This document shows, piece by piece, positions 45,995-57,742 of a DNA stretch of 64,000 nucleotides. Source of the stretch: Anastrepha obliqua (Eukaryota > Arthropoda > Insecta > Diptera > Tephritidae); NCBI RefSeq assembly GCF_027943255.1, contig NC_072895.1:85810001-85874000 (forward strand), given 5' to 3'. The position numbers and the translations under genes were made by a program. A model generated the notes under the pieces. It had not been told where the DNA came from, did not search any database, and was given only the letters and a program-made list of their open reading frames with translations. Numbering within the stretch: the first letter of the stretch is position 1; each line of letters begins with the position of its first letter.

Positions 45995-47514
45995 TTACTC
46001 CCTTAGGAGAGCTTTAGGTAAAACCTGGGGAATTAAACCTAAGTTTGCTCATTGGCTTTATACTGCAGTTGTCAGGCGCATTCTTCTAAATGTTGTCTGG
46101 TAGTGAGTTGTGCAAAAACAGACCTATTCTTATTTATTGAGTAATGAAAACCGTGCCATCCATGGCTACCAGCGTGTTACATCTGGCACCCCTTGATATC
46201 TTCTGCAAATATTCAGCGGCCTATTCCGTTTTAAGGCTCAGAGCGAGCTCACAGTGGAAGGCAGTCACACATGGACATTCAACCATCTTAGATATACCAG
46301 GTGATTGTAATTATCCACTCCTATTCTCTGCTTCGAAAGGAATATCTCAGTGAAAATCACTTCTACACTGGAATGGCTTGAAGAAGATCCATCCCTCCAA
46401 CACACCCGTTAAGGTCTACACGGACGGATCTAAAATGGATACCGGTGTAGGATCCGGGTTATAAAGCGTCTTATCACTAAATTCTTTAAATTATTGCATC
46501 CCTCTAACCTTTTTCATGAAGCCTTAAAATAGTTAGAGATAAAGCGAATACCAACAAAAGATATCTGCATTATATCAGACAACCAACTTGCCCTACGGGC
46601 TCTGGAAGCATTCCAATGTAATTCCAATCCCTTATGCTGGATTCAAGACCACAGAGTTGTACCAGGGAACTGTAGGGATGACCAACTTGCAAGAGAAGGT
46701 ACCCGTATGTCAAACATAAATAATTTTATGGGACACCTCTCGCAAATTGTAAGCTTCTTGTTGTGGACAGACTAATCAATTCTGTAAATCAAAGATGGAT
46801 TAGTGGCAATACTTATGAAATTGCTAGGCAAGCATGGCCAAGGCTAAACTTACGTCTATCCACGAATATTATAAAATTGAGTAGACTTCAAATTAGGACC
46901 TTAGTAGGGGCTCTCAGAGGACATTGTCTCATAGGAAATCACACAAGGAGATAAGTTGTTTATGTGCATGATTTCTGTCGTAGCTGTAGTAATGAGGAGG
47001 AGTTGGAAACAATTCAACACTTTGTTTGCACATGCCCGACACTAGCCAGAAGCAGGAACCGATATTTAAGATCTTACTTCTTAACGAATATATCGCACCC
47101 TAAATACAAAAGGGGCACAACTCAAAATTTTCCACACTCGAGCTTGACTTGTTTATAGTAGCACAGAAAACAAACTATGTGACATATCACGCTGAAATTT
47201 GCCATGTAAGCTTATAACAGTCCTACCAAAAAACAAAAAAATTATTTTTGCCATATGTCATCCGCGGACCGTTTTATTGATAACGTCTCGTTCATATTTG
47301 AGCTTTTGCTCATTTTGAGTTGTGACCCTTTTGTACAATATTTAGGGTGCGATATATGACCTATACACTTTAGGTATTAACAACCTTTTACGCTTTTTCC
47401 AAAGCTCAGTATGGTTCAATCTGAAATGGGAAATTTAGTCCAGACCCATTTCGTGGTCTAAGTGGAATCACTGTCCCTATGTGCGATGCGGCTACAAAAA
47501 CTACCTACCTACCT
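45995..47514 (+). pseudogene. LINE ORF2 3' half, decayed, split by a small element
   Basis: Pieces in several frames: ALGKTWGIKPKFAHWLYTAV near 46010; TSVLHLAPLDIFCKYSAAYS at 46165; RNase H parts IISDNQLALRALEAF and VVPGNCRDDQLAREGT near 46575-46700; then SRLQIRTLVGALRGHCLIGN, the zinc motif CRSCSNEEELETIQHFVCTC at 46979, and SRNRYLRSYFLTN. The C-terminal reading resumes after the insertion at 47088-47357 as DLYTLGINNLLRFFQSSVWF. It ends at the tail ACTACCTACCTACCT (47500-47514). I-superfamily type, related to the LINE at 14929. Confidence 0.88.
47088..47357. mobile_element. Small foldback element (MITE) inside a LINE
   Basis: 270 bp with inverted ends ATATATCGCACCCTAAAT at both sides. The repeat continues inward with ACAAAAGGGGCACAACTCAAAAT against its inverse, with a 5-base gap (about 40 bp in all). 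It encodes nothing. Insertion is shown by the LINE reading frame on either side, which stops matching at the left end and resumes just after the right end. Confidence 0.85.
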
Positions 47515-47639
47515 GTCAAGAAAGCCTTTGTACATCTGGAGTTATTAGCTTTAATTTATATGTTTTAAAAAACCCACCTAGTGTCTATAATACACCAGGT
47601 AGTCTGCTTCTCATGAAAATAATCAATTTTTGAACATCA

Positions 47640-48480
47640 TAGTTCTGGAGTATCTTGTGTCATTCCCCGAACTTGAGCAATACTCGACTTTTCTATGTTT
47701 TTTTTCAGCTTTTTTCTTTAAATTTCACACAAATTTTCTATTGGGCCTTTGAACTGATGTATCCAACACTTTACTGCAAAGAAAAGAAGTCACTTTTGGG
47801 TTTGCCCATATGAGTTTTACTGTCCTAAGAGAATTTAAACTGAGGTTTGTTGTCCACAATGAAACCAATTTTAATGCACTATTTGTCAAATGGGGTTGCA
47901 GAATATTAAAATTCTGTCGTGTATCCATGCTATAAACACCAAATCACCCATTCCCTTGCAAGATGTGGTGTGCGGATGCATATCCATCCATGCTTGGCCG
48001 AAAGTTTGCCAAATTTCACTATCGGTATCAAATTCCACCTTTCCAGTGCTTTTATTGGTTGCCTTCACACCCTATTGGGTCCATCGTTATAATCTCATCT
48101 CTTATAGTCTCATCGCAGCATATCACATCATCTCAGTAGCGGGTGGAGCTAGGAAGGTTCTAAAGGTTCAAAGATAGCCGCTTTTCAATCTGCAGTGCAG
48201 CGAGCAAAGGCTTCTTTCGAATAACTCGTGGAGTATAATTATGCTTTTGCAAAACTTGGCGCACGGTTTCATGAGCAACTTCGACCTCGCATTCATTTCT
48301 ATGCAGGCTATCAAGATTGCGTGACGAAATTTGCAGGTTTCCGGCTACTTTCCTCAACAAAATACGTTCGGCGCGGTCAGATATTTTCTGTTGTCTTCCA
48401 CTTGCAGATTTTGGCTGCAAGTGATTTTAATTTTTTGTACGATTCATTATGTTATAAATAGTTTGTCGGGTTTAATAAAA
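47640..48480 (-). pseudogene. Tc1-type transposase remnant
   Basis: The minus-strand frame 48160-48420 has SGRQQKISDRAERILLRKVA, HETVRQVLQKHNYTPRV and RKKPLLAALQIEKRLSL. This is the paired-like DNA-binding region of Tc1 transposases. Further left, a shifted frame has MTSCKGMGDLVFIAW-like sequence (near 47990), matching the GCMS..GVGNLVFI block between the first and second catalytic Asp. The DDE residues are not all visible. Terminal repeats were not found. Confidence 0.8.
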
Positions 48481-50499
48481 TATTTCTGATAACTGTTGTA
48501 CACTTCTTCTTGTGATATAATAGACCGATAAAGTCACCTCAAACGATGTCCGTTCTAAAGTCACTCTGACGATCACTTTATGACTGGCACGTGTGTAAAA
48601 ACTCAGTGAGATAACGGTATATCGAATCATCTTAGCATGCCGAAAATAGATATGTAAACACATTTTCTTGACAGCTGAGCGAATCATTTGTTTTGTTTTT
48701 GTTGAAGAATTTATTTCATCAAACGGCAAAACAAAATAAATTGGGCGCTTGTAATATCGTAACTAAGTATATGAATGGAGAGTATCTATCTATTTTCTGT
48801 TACAATAACAAACACAAAAAGTTATAAAGCCCAAGTAACAAAGATGCTCAGCGCAAATTTTAGCATTCACAGAGGATTGTGTAATCCCAAATATTATGTA
48901 TGATGTCATTCTTCCTTTTAAAACCTGCAAGAATCTAAATTTTGCATTTTTCATTTTAAAACAACATCTAGGCATACTTTTTGAAACACTCTTTATGTGA
49001 TATTCAATGTCTCTCTACATTTTTTTATTAATATTTATCTTCAAATTAAAAGTTGTTAAATAATCGGGGGTCATTTGCCCACTGTAAAAGCCACTCATGT
49101 TCCGCGTAGCAAAAGGCTAGACAGTCTCACACTGTGGCAACTAGTGGCGAGTGCTTTGAGTGGTATTTATTTTATATTTATTTTTATTTTTCTCATTCAT
49201 TGAGAATTTGTTGCCAGCCTGCGCATTTGCTTGTGCTCGCCCATTATGCACGTTTCTCTCGGTATGTCGTCTCTCTGTATCTTAAGTAGCCATTCTCTGA
49301 CATTTGTCGCAACACCCAAAAGGTATGCATCAGATGTTTTACCGGCTTTTTTAAGTGGCGTCAATATCAACCCCAAAGAGTTTTATGTTTTTTTGATTTG
49401 TTGTTGTTGATATATTTGTTGGATATGAAAGGGAATGGGAAATGCAATGGCAGTGGCCACGGTAACGGCAAGGACGATGTAATGCAATGCATTACTTTTG
49501 ATAAGCGAAAGGGCTAAATGATGTTTTTGTTGCGAATTATGCCTTGAATCTGTTTGGAAGTGTAATAAATGAAAGCGCAGATGAATAGCGGACTTTATTT
49601 TAGATTATTTGCTGGTGTTGAAAAATATGTATTTCTTATCCGCACAACTTTGCCCCAACTTTGATGTTAAAATAGAGATATTCACATAATGAAATCCCTC
49701 AATATTTTATGTATGATGATATGAGAAATTCTTAAAATGATTATATTTTATTTAAAAATGGTAAATTTTACTCTAAATTTGTATACTTTTAAGTAATTTT
49801 TCTTTACTTGCTCACCTTAAAGTAAACTTTTGCTGGCATCAAACCTCAATTGCTTAACCGCTCTTAAAAATCGTTTTAAAGTCAGCATTAATTCAATTCC
49901 CTTCAGCTAAATTTGCGTAGACACATACACACACATGTACACAACGAGTACATAGTACCTCATTCCACGCGCCCGACCACTTCAACAGCGCAACGAAGAA
50001 AGTTCCTTCGTTCGTCACAAAATTTTTGCTATGTCTTGGTCTAGACGCTGTCGTCGCTTTGTAGCTGAAATGTCGAAAGTTGTGAGCTGCTTTAATGGTT
50101 TAACAACCGCACCCGTTCTAGATACCAACTTTGCCCTCAACAATCGCTCCAACGGCTGGTCTCGGTCTACATGAAACTCCTGTGCTTGTCTTGCCTGCCC
50201 GACTGTCTGCTTGCCCTACGCCGTATGTCGTCTTACCTTGCCACTCGACTGCTTTGCTGTGCTATGCACCCGTTTCCACTTTAATATTTTGTTATTTTGT
50301 TTTATTTTTTTTCGCAATTTCTATTGCAGCTCCTTTCCTTTGTTATTGCCATCTGCATGCTCTTCCTTCTCGTTATTGGTAATGTGCCGTATTGTTTTCT
50401 TCGTTATTTGGCCTTAAACAGGTTTTCTCACATTTTGCTACGTTCTGCCGTGACACGTTTGGCATTTCGACGATTGGGTTCACGCCACAGCTGCGACCG

Positions 50500-50572
50500 T
50501 TGCAGTCTCAGTCTCAGACAGTGGTTTAGCCTCAGTCGCAGTTGCAGTCGCAGTCGCAATCTCAGCCTCTAG
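50500..50572. repeat. Degenerate CAGTCG/CAGTCT hexamer repeat
   Basis: About 70 bp of imperfect CAGTCT, CAGTCG and CAGTTG units. Confidence 0.85.
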
Positions 50573-51655
50573 CATTGGCAAGGTGTGCGCGCAGCGCTCC
50601 TTAATAGGTAAGGCCTGGTAAGCGTTGAAACTTTGAATGCCGACTGCAATTTCTTGTTTTTGTCCTTATGACCATCTTTGTTGTTGCTGCTTTAGTTTTG
50701 CGTACTTTGTGTTGCGTACACCTTTTCAATAGATCTCCGCTTAGTGTTGTTGTGAGCGTGTGCTCTGCTCGTTATTACTTACGGTTGCGATTCTCTTGAC
50801 AGATTAATAGGTTTGCGTTGCGTTCTTAGTTTGCCCATTTATTGGCTTAATTTTCCTACAGTCATTGTTGAGTCGTTTTTCAATTGAGTTAATTCATATT
50901 AAATAATTCTCTCGTGTCACTCTACAATTACTCAATTAGTGATGAATTATTTAGTATTCGCTTTTAATTGAACTTATTGTCTTAGAAAATAATTTAAAAA
51001 CTGATGCCTACCAGGTCTATCAGACACCTATTCACCAAATAGTTTGAGACTGCAAAGCAAAGGAACTTCAAAGGAACGACTTCACTTATAGGTATTATTG
51101 TTTAACACATCCGCATTGGTTAAAAGCACGTGGACAATAGGGCGGATCTGAGCGCTTATTTTGTAGTTGGTGAAATTTTCTCATGTCGTCTGAATATTTC
51201 AAATTAAATTTGGATTACACGAAAAGACAAACACTTCAGCGCTTCACTGGCCAAATAATCGAGTTCTGGAGCAATTTGGTAACATTTTAATTGAGTTTTT
51301 GAAATAAATGAATTTTTAGCTGCCCTATAACTTCTTAGTCCGCCTGCTCATGCTCGCCTTTGCACAGTCCACTTTTATGTTAAGGGTTTTAACTGGATGC
51401 TTTTTTAATTCTATAACTGCCCGCGAGTCTGCTTATCGTATTGTAGCTTTAGGACATCCTCCTCGATATTGAGATTCCACTGCTTCATCTGGCCTGAATG
51501 AAATATACTTATTATGAAACACAGGGATTTTCGCTCTTATCTTTCTGATATAAACTTCGTTTGCCACCATTCATAATTAATTTTTCCAAATAAACTGAAT
51601 GTTTGCTTATAGTAATAACCTCTTTTTATTAGATGTTTAAGGTTATATTAAATAA

Positions 51656-53390
51656 CTAGCTGTACCCGGCGCGCGTTGTTACGCCAACAATTAAAATAAA
51701 TTTAAGGCAAATAACTTTAAAGAAAAATCAGTACACAAATTTCCAATTCATTCTAAACCATTTTATTGATTTTGTTTGGAGTTGGATTCTCCAAACTTAA
51801 TCCACATACTGTGTGCATACCTTGTGCTTTGTTAATAGTCATTGCGAAAGCGAGTTGCACCGGGAATTGTAAACGTTTGAATTCGAATGGCATATCTGTT
51901 GGGATGATTGGGATACGTGGCAACAGTACGTCTTCAGCCTTGAATTTTCCAGTCAAAATTGTTCCCTCGATAACATTGTTCATCATTTTCTTGACTGAGA
52001 GTCTGGTTCCGTTGCAAAGTCGTGGTGGATTTATGTTTCGAAAAAGAATGATGGGTACGCCAATTTTCAATGTAAGAACGTGCGGCGGCATGCCTGGCAA
52101 ATCAAGCGAATTCAAGAATTCAGTTGGATAGTTGACAACCTCGTCTTGATTCACCGCAGTATCGGTGGACTTATATGTTGTCGTTTCACCTGGTATTCCA
52201 TGCTGAATGGTGAAGCTGATGGTATTGACATCGATGTTTTTGGGTGCTAATATAGCATGCGTACTGAGCCACTGATGGTTTTCGTAGTTTTGTGCAATGT
52301 TTGGGAAAACTTTTTGCACCAATTCGTCGATGCTTTCTGTGATCTTACGGAAGTTTGCTGGCAGGGTGATACATTGAGTAGATTCATCAATTTCCATTCG
52401 CCCATTTCCAATATCCAATAATTGTTTTGCAAAATTTCCAGCCGATGCATTCCGTTGTAGTTGTACACGCATGTTAGTTTTCAAAGTGAATTTCTGTAAA
52501 TGACGCCATAAAACTGATGATTTAAGACATGCACTGAGTTCATAAGCAGGTGTTGAACGTGGTATAATGTCCAGGGTTTGTCGAAAATCGCCAGACAATA
52601 AAATGAGTGCGCCACCGAAGATCCGTCTGTTTCCTCTCAAATTTCGCAGTGCACGATCAAGCGCTTCCAATGCTTTCTTGTGAGGCATTGTACATTCGTC
52701 CCATATGATAATTTGACATGTTTGGAGTACTGTTCCCATGCCAGAGTTTTTGCTGATGTTGCATGTTGGTACCTCAGTGTTTTGCAAATTCAACGGCAAT
52801 TTCAATGCTGAAAGCGCTGTTCGGCCACCATCCAAAAGAGTTGCCGCAATTCCAGATGATGCAATAGCCAGTGCAATATTATTTTGTGATCGTATGGTTT
52901 CTAAAATTAGTAAAAGAAGAAAAGTCTTGCTTGTACCACCGGGCGCATTTATGAAAAACAGTCCACCGCTTTGTTCTGTGATTGAACGCATAATTCTGCC
53001 AAACGCAATGCGTTGTTCTGGAATCAACTGCGGAAGATTTGTTCTAACGAATGTCCCCAGTTCGTCAGAATCATAGTGCGTTTCTCGTTGCATATCGCTA
53101 TCGAAAAGGTTGTTTTCAGGGCTGTTTGAAGCAGGCATTCCCAGTTGCACCAGTGTCTTGTTAGCGATTGTTAAACGTATGTCTTCAATCTTCGGTTGAA
53201 CGGGGCAGAAGTTGCTACTCTGCAGCGCCACCTGGTGGCGAGTGGCATCAATGAGCATACTCTACAAACCTTCTCCGTGGAAAAATATATATATATATTA
53301 TATATACCAAGTTTTATAATAATCGGTCCAGTAGTTTTTGAGTATAAAGTATTATAAAGATATATTTATAAAGATTTGAATGCGTCCCAA
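51656..53390 (-). mobile_element. Helitron, 3' part with helicase
   Basis: On the minus strand the element ends CGCGCGCCGGGTACAGCTAG followed by T (51655), the CTAG-T terminus with a GC-rich pre-terminal hairpin usual for Helitrons. It contains a 501-codon helicase frame and, upstream on the minus strand, the AAACTACTGGACCGATTATT segment that often accompanies insect Helitrons. The Rep (HUH nuclease) half is absent, so it cannot move alone. The 5' limit is approximate. Confidence 0.82.
51753..53258 (-). CDS. Helitron Pif1-type helicase domain (partial RepHel)
   Basis: An uninterrupted 501-residue frame. Order of motifs: EQRIAFGRIMRSI (Q region), NAPGGTSKTFLLLLILETIR (motif I), ALAIASSGIAATLLDGG (Ia), IIIWDECTMPHKKALEALDR (II), GGALILLSGDFRQTLDIIPR (III), TNMRVQ (IV), GVPIILFRNINPPRLCNGTR (V-like) and LAFAMTINKAQGM (VI). 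Walker A has Ser where GGTGKT has Gly, which may impair ATP binding. After VI it ends GLSLENPTPNKINKMV, lacking the usual C-terminal YVALSRV-type block, so the 3' end is deleted. The start is arbitrary because the N-terminal Rep part is missing. Helicase unwinding in rolling-circle transposition is the family role. Open frame length suggests a young insertion. Confidence 0.9.
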   Translation of the reverse strand: MLIDATRHQVALQSSNFCPVQPKIEDIRLTIANKTLVQLGMPASNSPENNLFDSDMQRETHYDSDELGTFVRTNLPQLIPEQRIAFGRIMRSITEQSGGLFFINAPGGTSKTFLLLLILETIRSQNNIALAIASSGIAATLLDGGRTALSALKLPLNLQNTEVPTCNISKNSGMGTVLQTCQIIIWDECTMPHKKALEALDRALRNLRGNRRIFGGALILLSGDFRQTLDIIPRSTPAYELSACLKSSVLWRHLQKFTLKTNMRVQLQRNASAGNFAKQLLDIGNGRMEIDESTQCITLPANFRKITESIDELVQKVFPNIAQNYENHQWLSTHAILAPKNIDVNTISFTIQHGIPGETTTYKSTDTAVNQDEVVNYPTEFLNSLDLPGMPPHVLTLKIGVPIILFRNINPPRLCNGTRLSVKKMMNNVIEGTILTGKFKAEDVLLPRIPIIPTDMPFEFKRLQFPVQLAFAMTINKAQGMHTVCGLSLENPTPNKINKMV

Positions 53391-53629
53391 ATTTTATATT
53401 CAGGTGGGCTTCACCAAATGAGATTAGGTTAGGTTATACTGGCTGGCCGACGCCACGCAGCGACCATTTTGATCCATAGCGATACCAGATTAGAGTGCTT
53501 TTTGTTTTTTTTTTCTTTATCAAAAATAAGCAGCGCTTAAGATGCGCGTGCTTAGGAGTCGCTCAAGCTCAGGAATAGATTCTAGTGTTTCACAACTGAA
53601 AGCACCCAAGTAGCATAGTCTAGTTTTCG

Positions 53630-54420
53630 AGAGAGTCGGACAATATCATTCGTTGCCTTCTTCGCCCTCCCGTCCACATTGGATTTCCATGTCGCTTTAT
53701 TGTCCATTATTACTCCTATGTATTAGGTGTAGGTGTTCAGCGATAAAGAGAGGCCGTCGAGTGCGAGTAATGTCCATGCTGGAACTTTGGACTTCTACTG
53801 TAAAGGGTAGTAGGTCCGTTTCTTCAGCCTTGCCATTCAGCCCAGCATTGCTAGCCCAGATATGTATGGTTTTAAGAGCGTCGCTTATTAGAGCGCTAAT
53901 CGCCGAATGGCAAAGGCACCTTCCTGTAATAGCTATTGCTATGCCATCTGCATATGCAATGAGTCTTGGAGGGCTACCTTCAAATCTAGTGAGTATTTGA
54001 TTTATAACTAGTAATCAGAGAAGTGGCGGCAATACACCTCGTTGAGGAGTCTGTATACGTGCTTCCTTCGTTAAAATAGTCTCATTCCATTCTGCCACAA
54101 CTTCTCTGCATTTATATATTGTAGGATCTATTTCTACGCCATTAAGACTTTCTAAGATAGCGTCAGCTGATACATTGTTGAATACCCCTGCTATGTCTTT
54201 ATATTTCAAAACTGTTTCAAAATTAATGACCAGAGTATGTAGTTTAGTCTCCGTGGATCTGTTCTTATTGCACGCGTATTGTGATTTTGAAAGCCCTTCA
54301 GGACCAAACCTGTCTCCTATATGGTTCGCCAAAAGTTTTTCAAAGATTTTGAGAAACGTGACGGGCTGGTGCTATTCTGAGGTTAGATCGGGATTTAGCA
54401 CGTCAGGAACCTTCGAATAA
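53630..54420 (-). pseudogene. LINE reverse transcriptase remnant
   Basis: The minus-strand frame 54015-54332 has GLSKSQYACNKNRSTETKLH, IAGVFNNVSADAILESL and TPQRGVLPPLL, i.e. RT blocks of an I-superfamily LINE. A stretch is lost before IAGVFNN. To the left, a shifted frame gives AYADGIAIAITG near 53950, with Gly in place of the second catalytic Asp of YADD, and IHIWASNAGLNGKAEETDLL. Dead copy. Confidence 0.85.
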
Positions 54421-54488
54421 TTATAGTTTAGTTCTTGATTTTGAATTTATTTTTATTTTGAAAATTCATATTTTGTCGACTTTTTTGG

Positions 54489-54923
54489 CTACAGGTACCG
54501 AATTATTTCGCTTAATACTATATCCATCAAGAGCAGCACAATCATTCCCAACATTTCAATACCATTTTTGAAGAACGATTTATCTTCTGCCTCAAAATAG
54601 GCCTCAGTTTCAGCGATAACCTCTTCATTCGAGCGACAATTTTTACCGGCGAGCATTTTTTTAGGTCTGCAAACAGCCAGTATGTAGTCGCTGGGAGCCA
54701 AATCTGCCCAATACGATGGCTGTGAGAGTAATTCAAGGTTCAATTCATGTAGTTTTGTCATTGCTTTGATTGACAAGTGACACGGTGCGTTGTCTTGATG
54801 AAACAAAACAGTGAGTAAACGCGGCACCTTCTTTGAATAGAATTTTCTCATAGTCAAATGATCTTCTTTTGATATCTTCACGATGTCAGCTAACTCACGC
54901 AACTTCACTTTTCGATCATTCAA
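54489..54923 (-). pseudogene. Mariner transposase, internally deleted
   Basis: The frame starts NDRKVKLRELADIVKISKE (helix-turn-helix), then KVPRLLTV joins directly to LFHQDNAPCHLSIKAMTKLH, so the region with the first catalytic Asp is missing. The second Asp (HQDNAP) and third (DLAPSDY) remain with mariner-like spacing. EEVIAETEAYFEAEDKSFF ends the domain. A second overlapping frame shows a small shift near 54650. It is a different mariner lineage from 27487/32780. Confidence 0.87.
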
Positions 54924-55329
54924 AACGATGTTGTGGATGCTATAAAACTAGTGCCATCTCTGTGTTAGGCCCGACACTTTCCAGCTCATATGTTATATGC
55001 AAGTTCCAAAAAAACAAAAAAATAACAACTTTGATTACAATGGGATTTTTTCAAAGTCCTGACGTGACAGGTCCCTTTATACTCCAGAATCATGTTCCGT
55101 GCACAAAATTGCATATTAAACCAATGAATTCTGTAGATCTGTGCTATTATACACTTGAACTGCCTAGTGACTGCGGCCAGAATTCCAACATACCATAAAT
55201 TTCGTTAATCTTACTCGTCACACTGCTGTTCGATTTTCATTGCCCACCCAGCTGATTTCTTTATCATCACATTGATTTTGCAAATGTTTCCACTCAAAAC
55301 ATATAATTGTTTCTTAACCAATGCGTTCC

Positions 55330-56110
55330 CAACTCAACACCCATAACTTGCTGCGAGTAGCTCACTCGTCGCCGCTGCTCTCTACTCAAATGCGTCTCCT
55401 ATTTGCGGCGCTTGTGAGCGCGCATAAAACGAGTGCTTTTCTTTGCCGGCAAAACGGCCAAGTGAATGAGGCATAAATGTCAGAAACAGTAAAATAGTGT
55501 TTTCCAAAACGGCAAAGAAATCGGTTGTTGTTTACGACTCAATAAATGTTTGAGACGGTTTGTTTTTTCACAGTTTGTGTGCTTGATCAGAAGACGGTGG
55601 GGCTGCGTCTTCGACGGTTTGAGTGAATCCCCTGCCCGCTTAAAGGCGCGCGGCGCGGCAGTAGACCAGCAAGTGAAGAAGTGTTAACAATTTGAAATAG
55701 AAAAGTAAATATCTGATATACGTATGAATGTATGTACATAAAATATGTTGAAAAATTAAATGTTTTAAGGTGTAAAATCGGATGCGAAGTTTTATTAGAA
55801 ATTTATTGTCTAAAAGGTAGTGGTATTAAATTTTCATGCAGCAGTAAAAGTGATTAGTGAAAAGCAACCGTTAAACGAAAAAAAAAGAAAAAACAATTAA
55901 AAATTTAAATCAGTGAAAACGAAAATCAAGCGTATTGAAAAAATTAAAAACAAAATGTATAAAAATCCAATCAATTCGCAGCATTAAATTAAAACCAATA
56001 AACATTTTTAAAGTGATTGCAAGAATTGTTTTCCAGTTGCGGCAAAATAAAATTTATTTAGTGCTTTTCTTGTATGTATGTATGTGCATATGTATGTATG
56101 TGAAAGTAGC
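55330..56110 (+). promoter_or_regulatory. Candidate internal promoter and 5' UTR-like block
   Basis: CG-richer DNA (CTCGTCGCCGCTGCTCTC, GGCGCGCGGCGCGGCAG) with a CATAAAAC near 55427. It is followed by AG-rich, ATG-poor sequence with GTGAAAAGCAACCG-like motifs, the composition of dipteran 5' UTRs, and a GTATGTATGT donor-like site near 56071. It may start a short RhoGEF2 isoform or another gene on the + strand. No conserved core promoter set is clear. Confidence 0.25.
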
Positions 56111-56170
56111 CGCTTACCGGAGGAGCGGCGTTTGTTGTTAGTGCTTCCCACGCACACACACACACACAGA
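56040..56170. repeat. TATG and CA microsatellites
   Basis: TATGTATGTATGTGCATATG near 56071-56102 and (CA)n at 56153-56168. Confidence 0.85.
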
Positions 56171-57742
56171 AGACATTTCAGCACTACAGGGTGCAGCAGC
56201 AGTACATCATTTGCCTGATTTGTTGTTAGCAGCAGCGACTTTCCTGTTGCCTGCCGTTTCTTTTCCTTCCTGTCAAATTAAATAGAAAATTTGCAACATT
56301 CAAAACAACAACACTAACAGTGTTACAGTGCAACGAACAAAAACAAAACCAAAAAAAAAAACCTAATAATAAATACGGACACGGATACACAGTCGAAGGC
56401 AGTGATGCTGCGGCAGATACATATCTGCATACACACATACATACATACGTACATACATACATCTGGATGCAGTAGTATATCATAAAGATGCACATAAAAT
56501 CATCATTTTTTTTGCTCGCCCTCATCGCCGTTACAAATGCTTGTGCACACAAACATTCATACTCATCCATATGTATATATGTACGTGCGTATATGCATTT
56601 CTTTTTGCTCGCAAATGTAGCTACATAGCAAAAAAAATTGCCACACCAAGCAGTAAAGTAAGTAAGTAGCAGCGCAACGCGGTCGTGGTGAATCAGCCAG
56701 TGAGTGCAGCTGTGAGCTCGAGTCGCCAGTAAAGCATCATCCCAGCAGTAAAGCATTGCACCGACTCGACTGTTGCCTCTCAACGTGGAGCTTCTCCACT
56801 TACTTTGCATCAGCAACAGTATCTGCATCTGTCGCTTCCATTGACGCCACTGCGGATTGCTTTCTTGTTGTATGTTGCGATTTATGTGCATATGTATGTA
56901 TGTATGTTTGATAGTGATGCACGAATAACTGTGCGACTGTGGCTGGAGCCATGGAGCTACAGCATATTGAAACATCGGTGCATCTGTAGTTGCGCTTTGG
57001 TTTAATTTGTGCTCTCAAGTGGATTAATGGTGTCAGCAGTTTATTTTTTATTTTTTTGCTTTTTTTCCTTCTCATTGCTGTTATTACTACACCTTCAGTC
57101 TCTTCTGTCATACATCTTGGACATATTCACACCTTAAATGCCCAAAAGCTTAAGCTACCCGCCTGCCTAAGTTCAATGGATTGCGCTTCTACTTCTTCTT
57201 TATTCACCTATTTATAACGTTTGCTGATTTTAGTTTTTCTACATTTTTTTTTATATAATTAAATATTTTTTTTGGCATTTGCACTTTTCCATATTTCTCC
57301 TTAATAAAATATGAATCGCGTGCAACATCATATTTCCCCCTTTGAGTGTAAGAAGCATAAAATGCAGTTACCATCAGCTTGGCTTTGCATGGCTGGGCAA
57401 GAGAAGCAGAGACTTAGCGTTTCGTGTAGATAATAAATGATTTTGGTTGTTGGATGGTGTAAACAATACTTGTATATTTTTCCAAAAAAGAGCAACCAAG
57501 CATTTGCAGTAAAGCAAACTTCTATTTATTATATTTAAAGTGTTGCTTTTTTCGACAAAGGCATATTGAAACTGACTACATCTGCACTAGTTGAATATGG
57601 ACCCAAATGTGGATTATAGAAAAACAATAACAGACACAACTTCGCAAATTTTGAAACTTTTTTGTTCAATTAGGTTTCGCAATTGAGTCACTCCTTTCAC
57701 ATTGAACAAATGGATCAACTAATATGCTGGAGTTTGACATTA

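Noticed and set aside
50131..50572. Three overlapping + strand frames suggesting a small secreted or membrane protein
   Set aside because: Frames depend on pyrimidine-rich sequence; no signal-peptide context or splice chain, and they end in a hexamer repeat.
56226..56975. 249-residue minus-strand open frame
   Set aside because: Translation of CA/TATG microsatellites and low complexity (runs of Tyr, Cys, Val, His); no domain pattern and no splice or start context.
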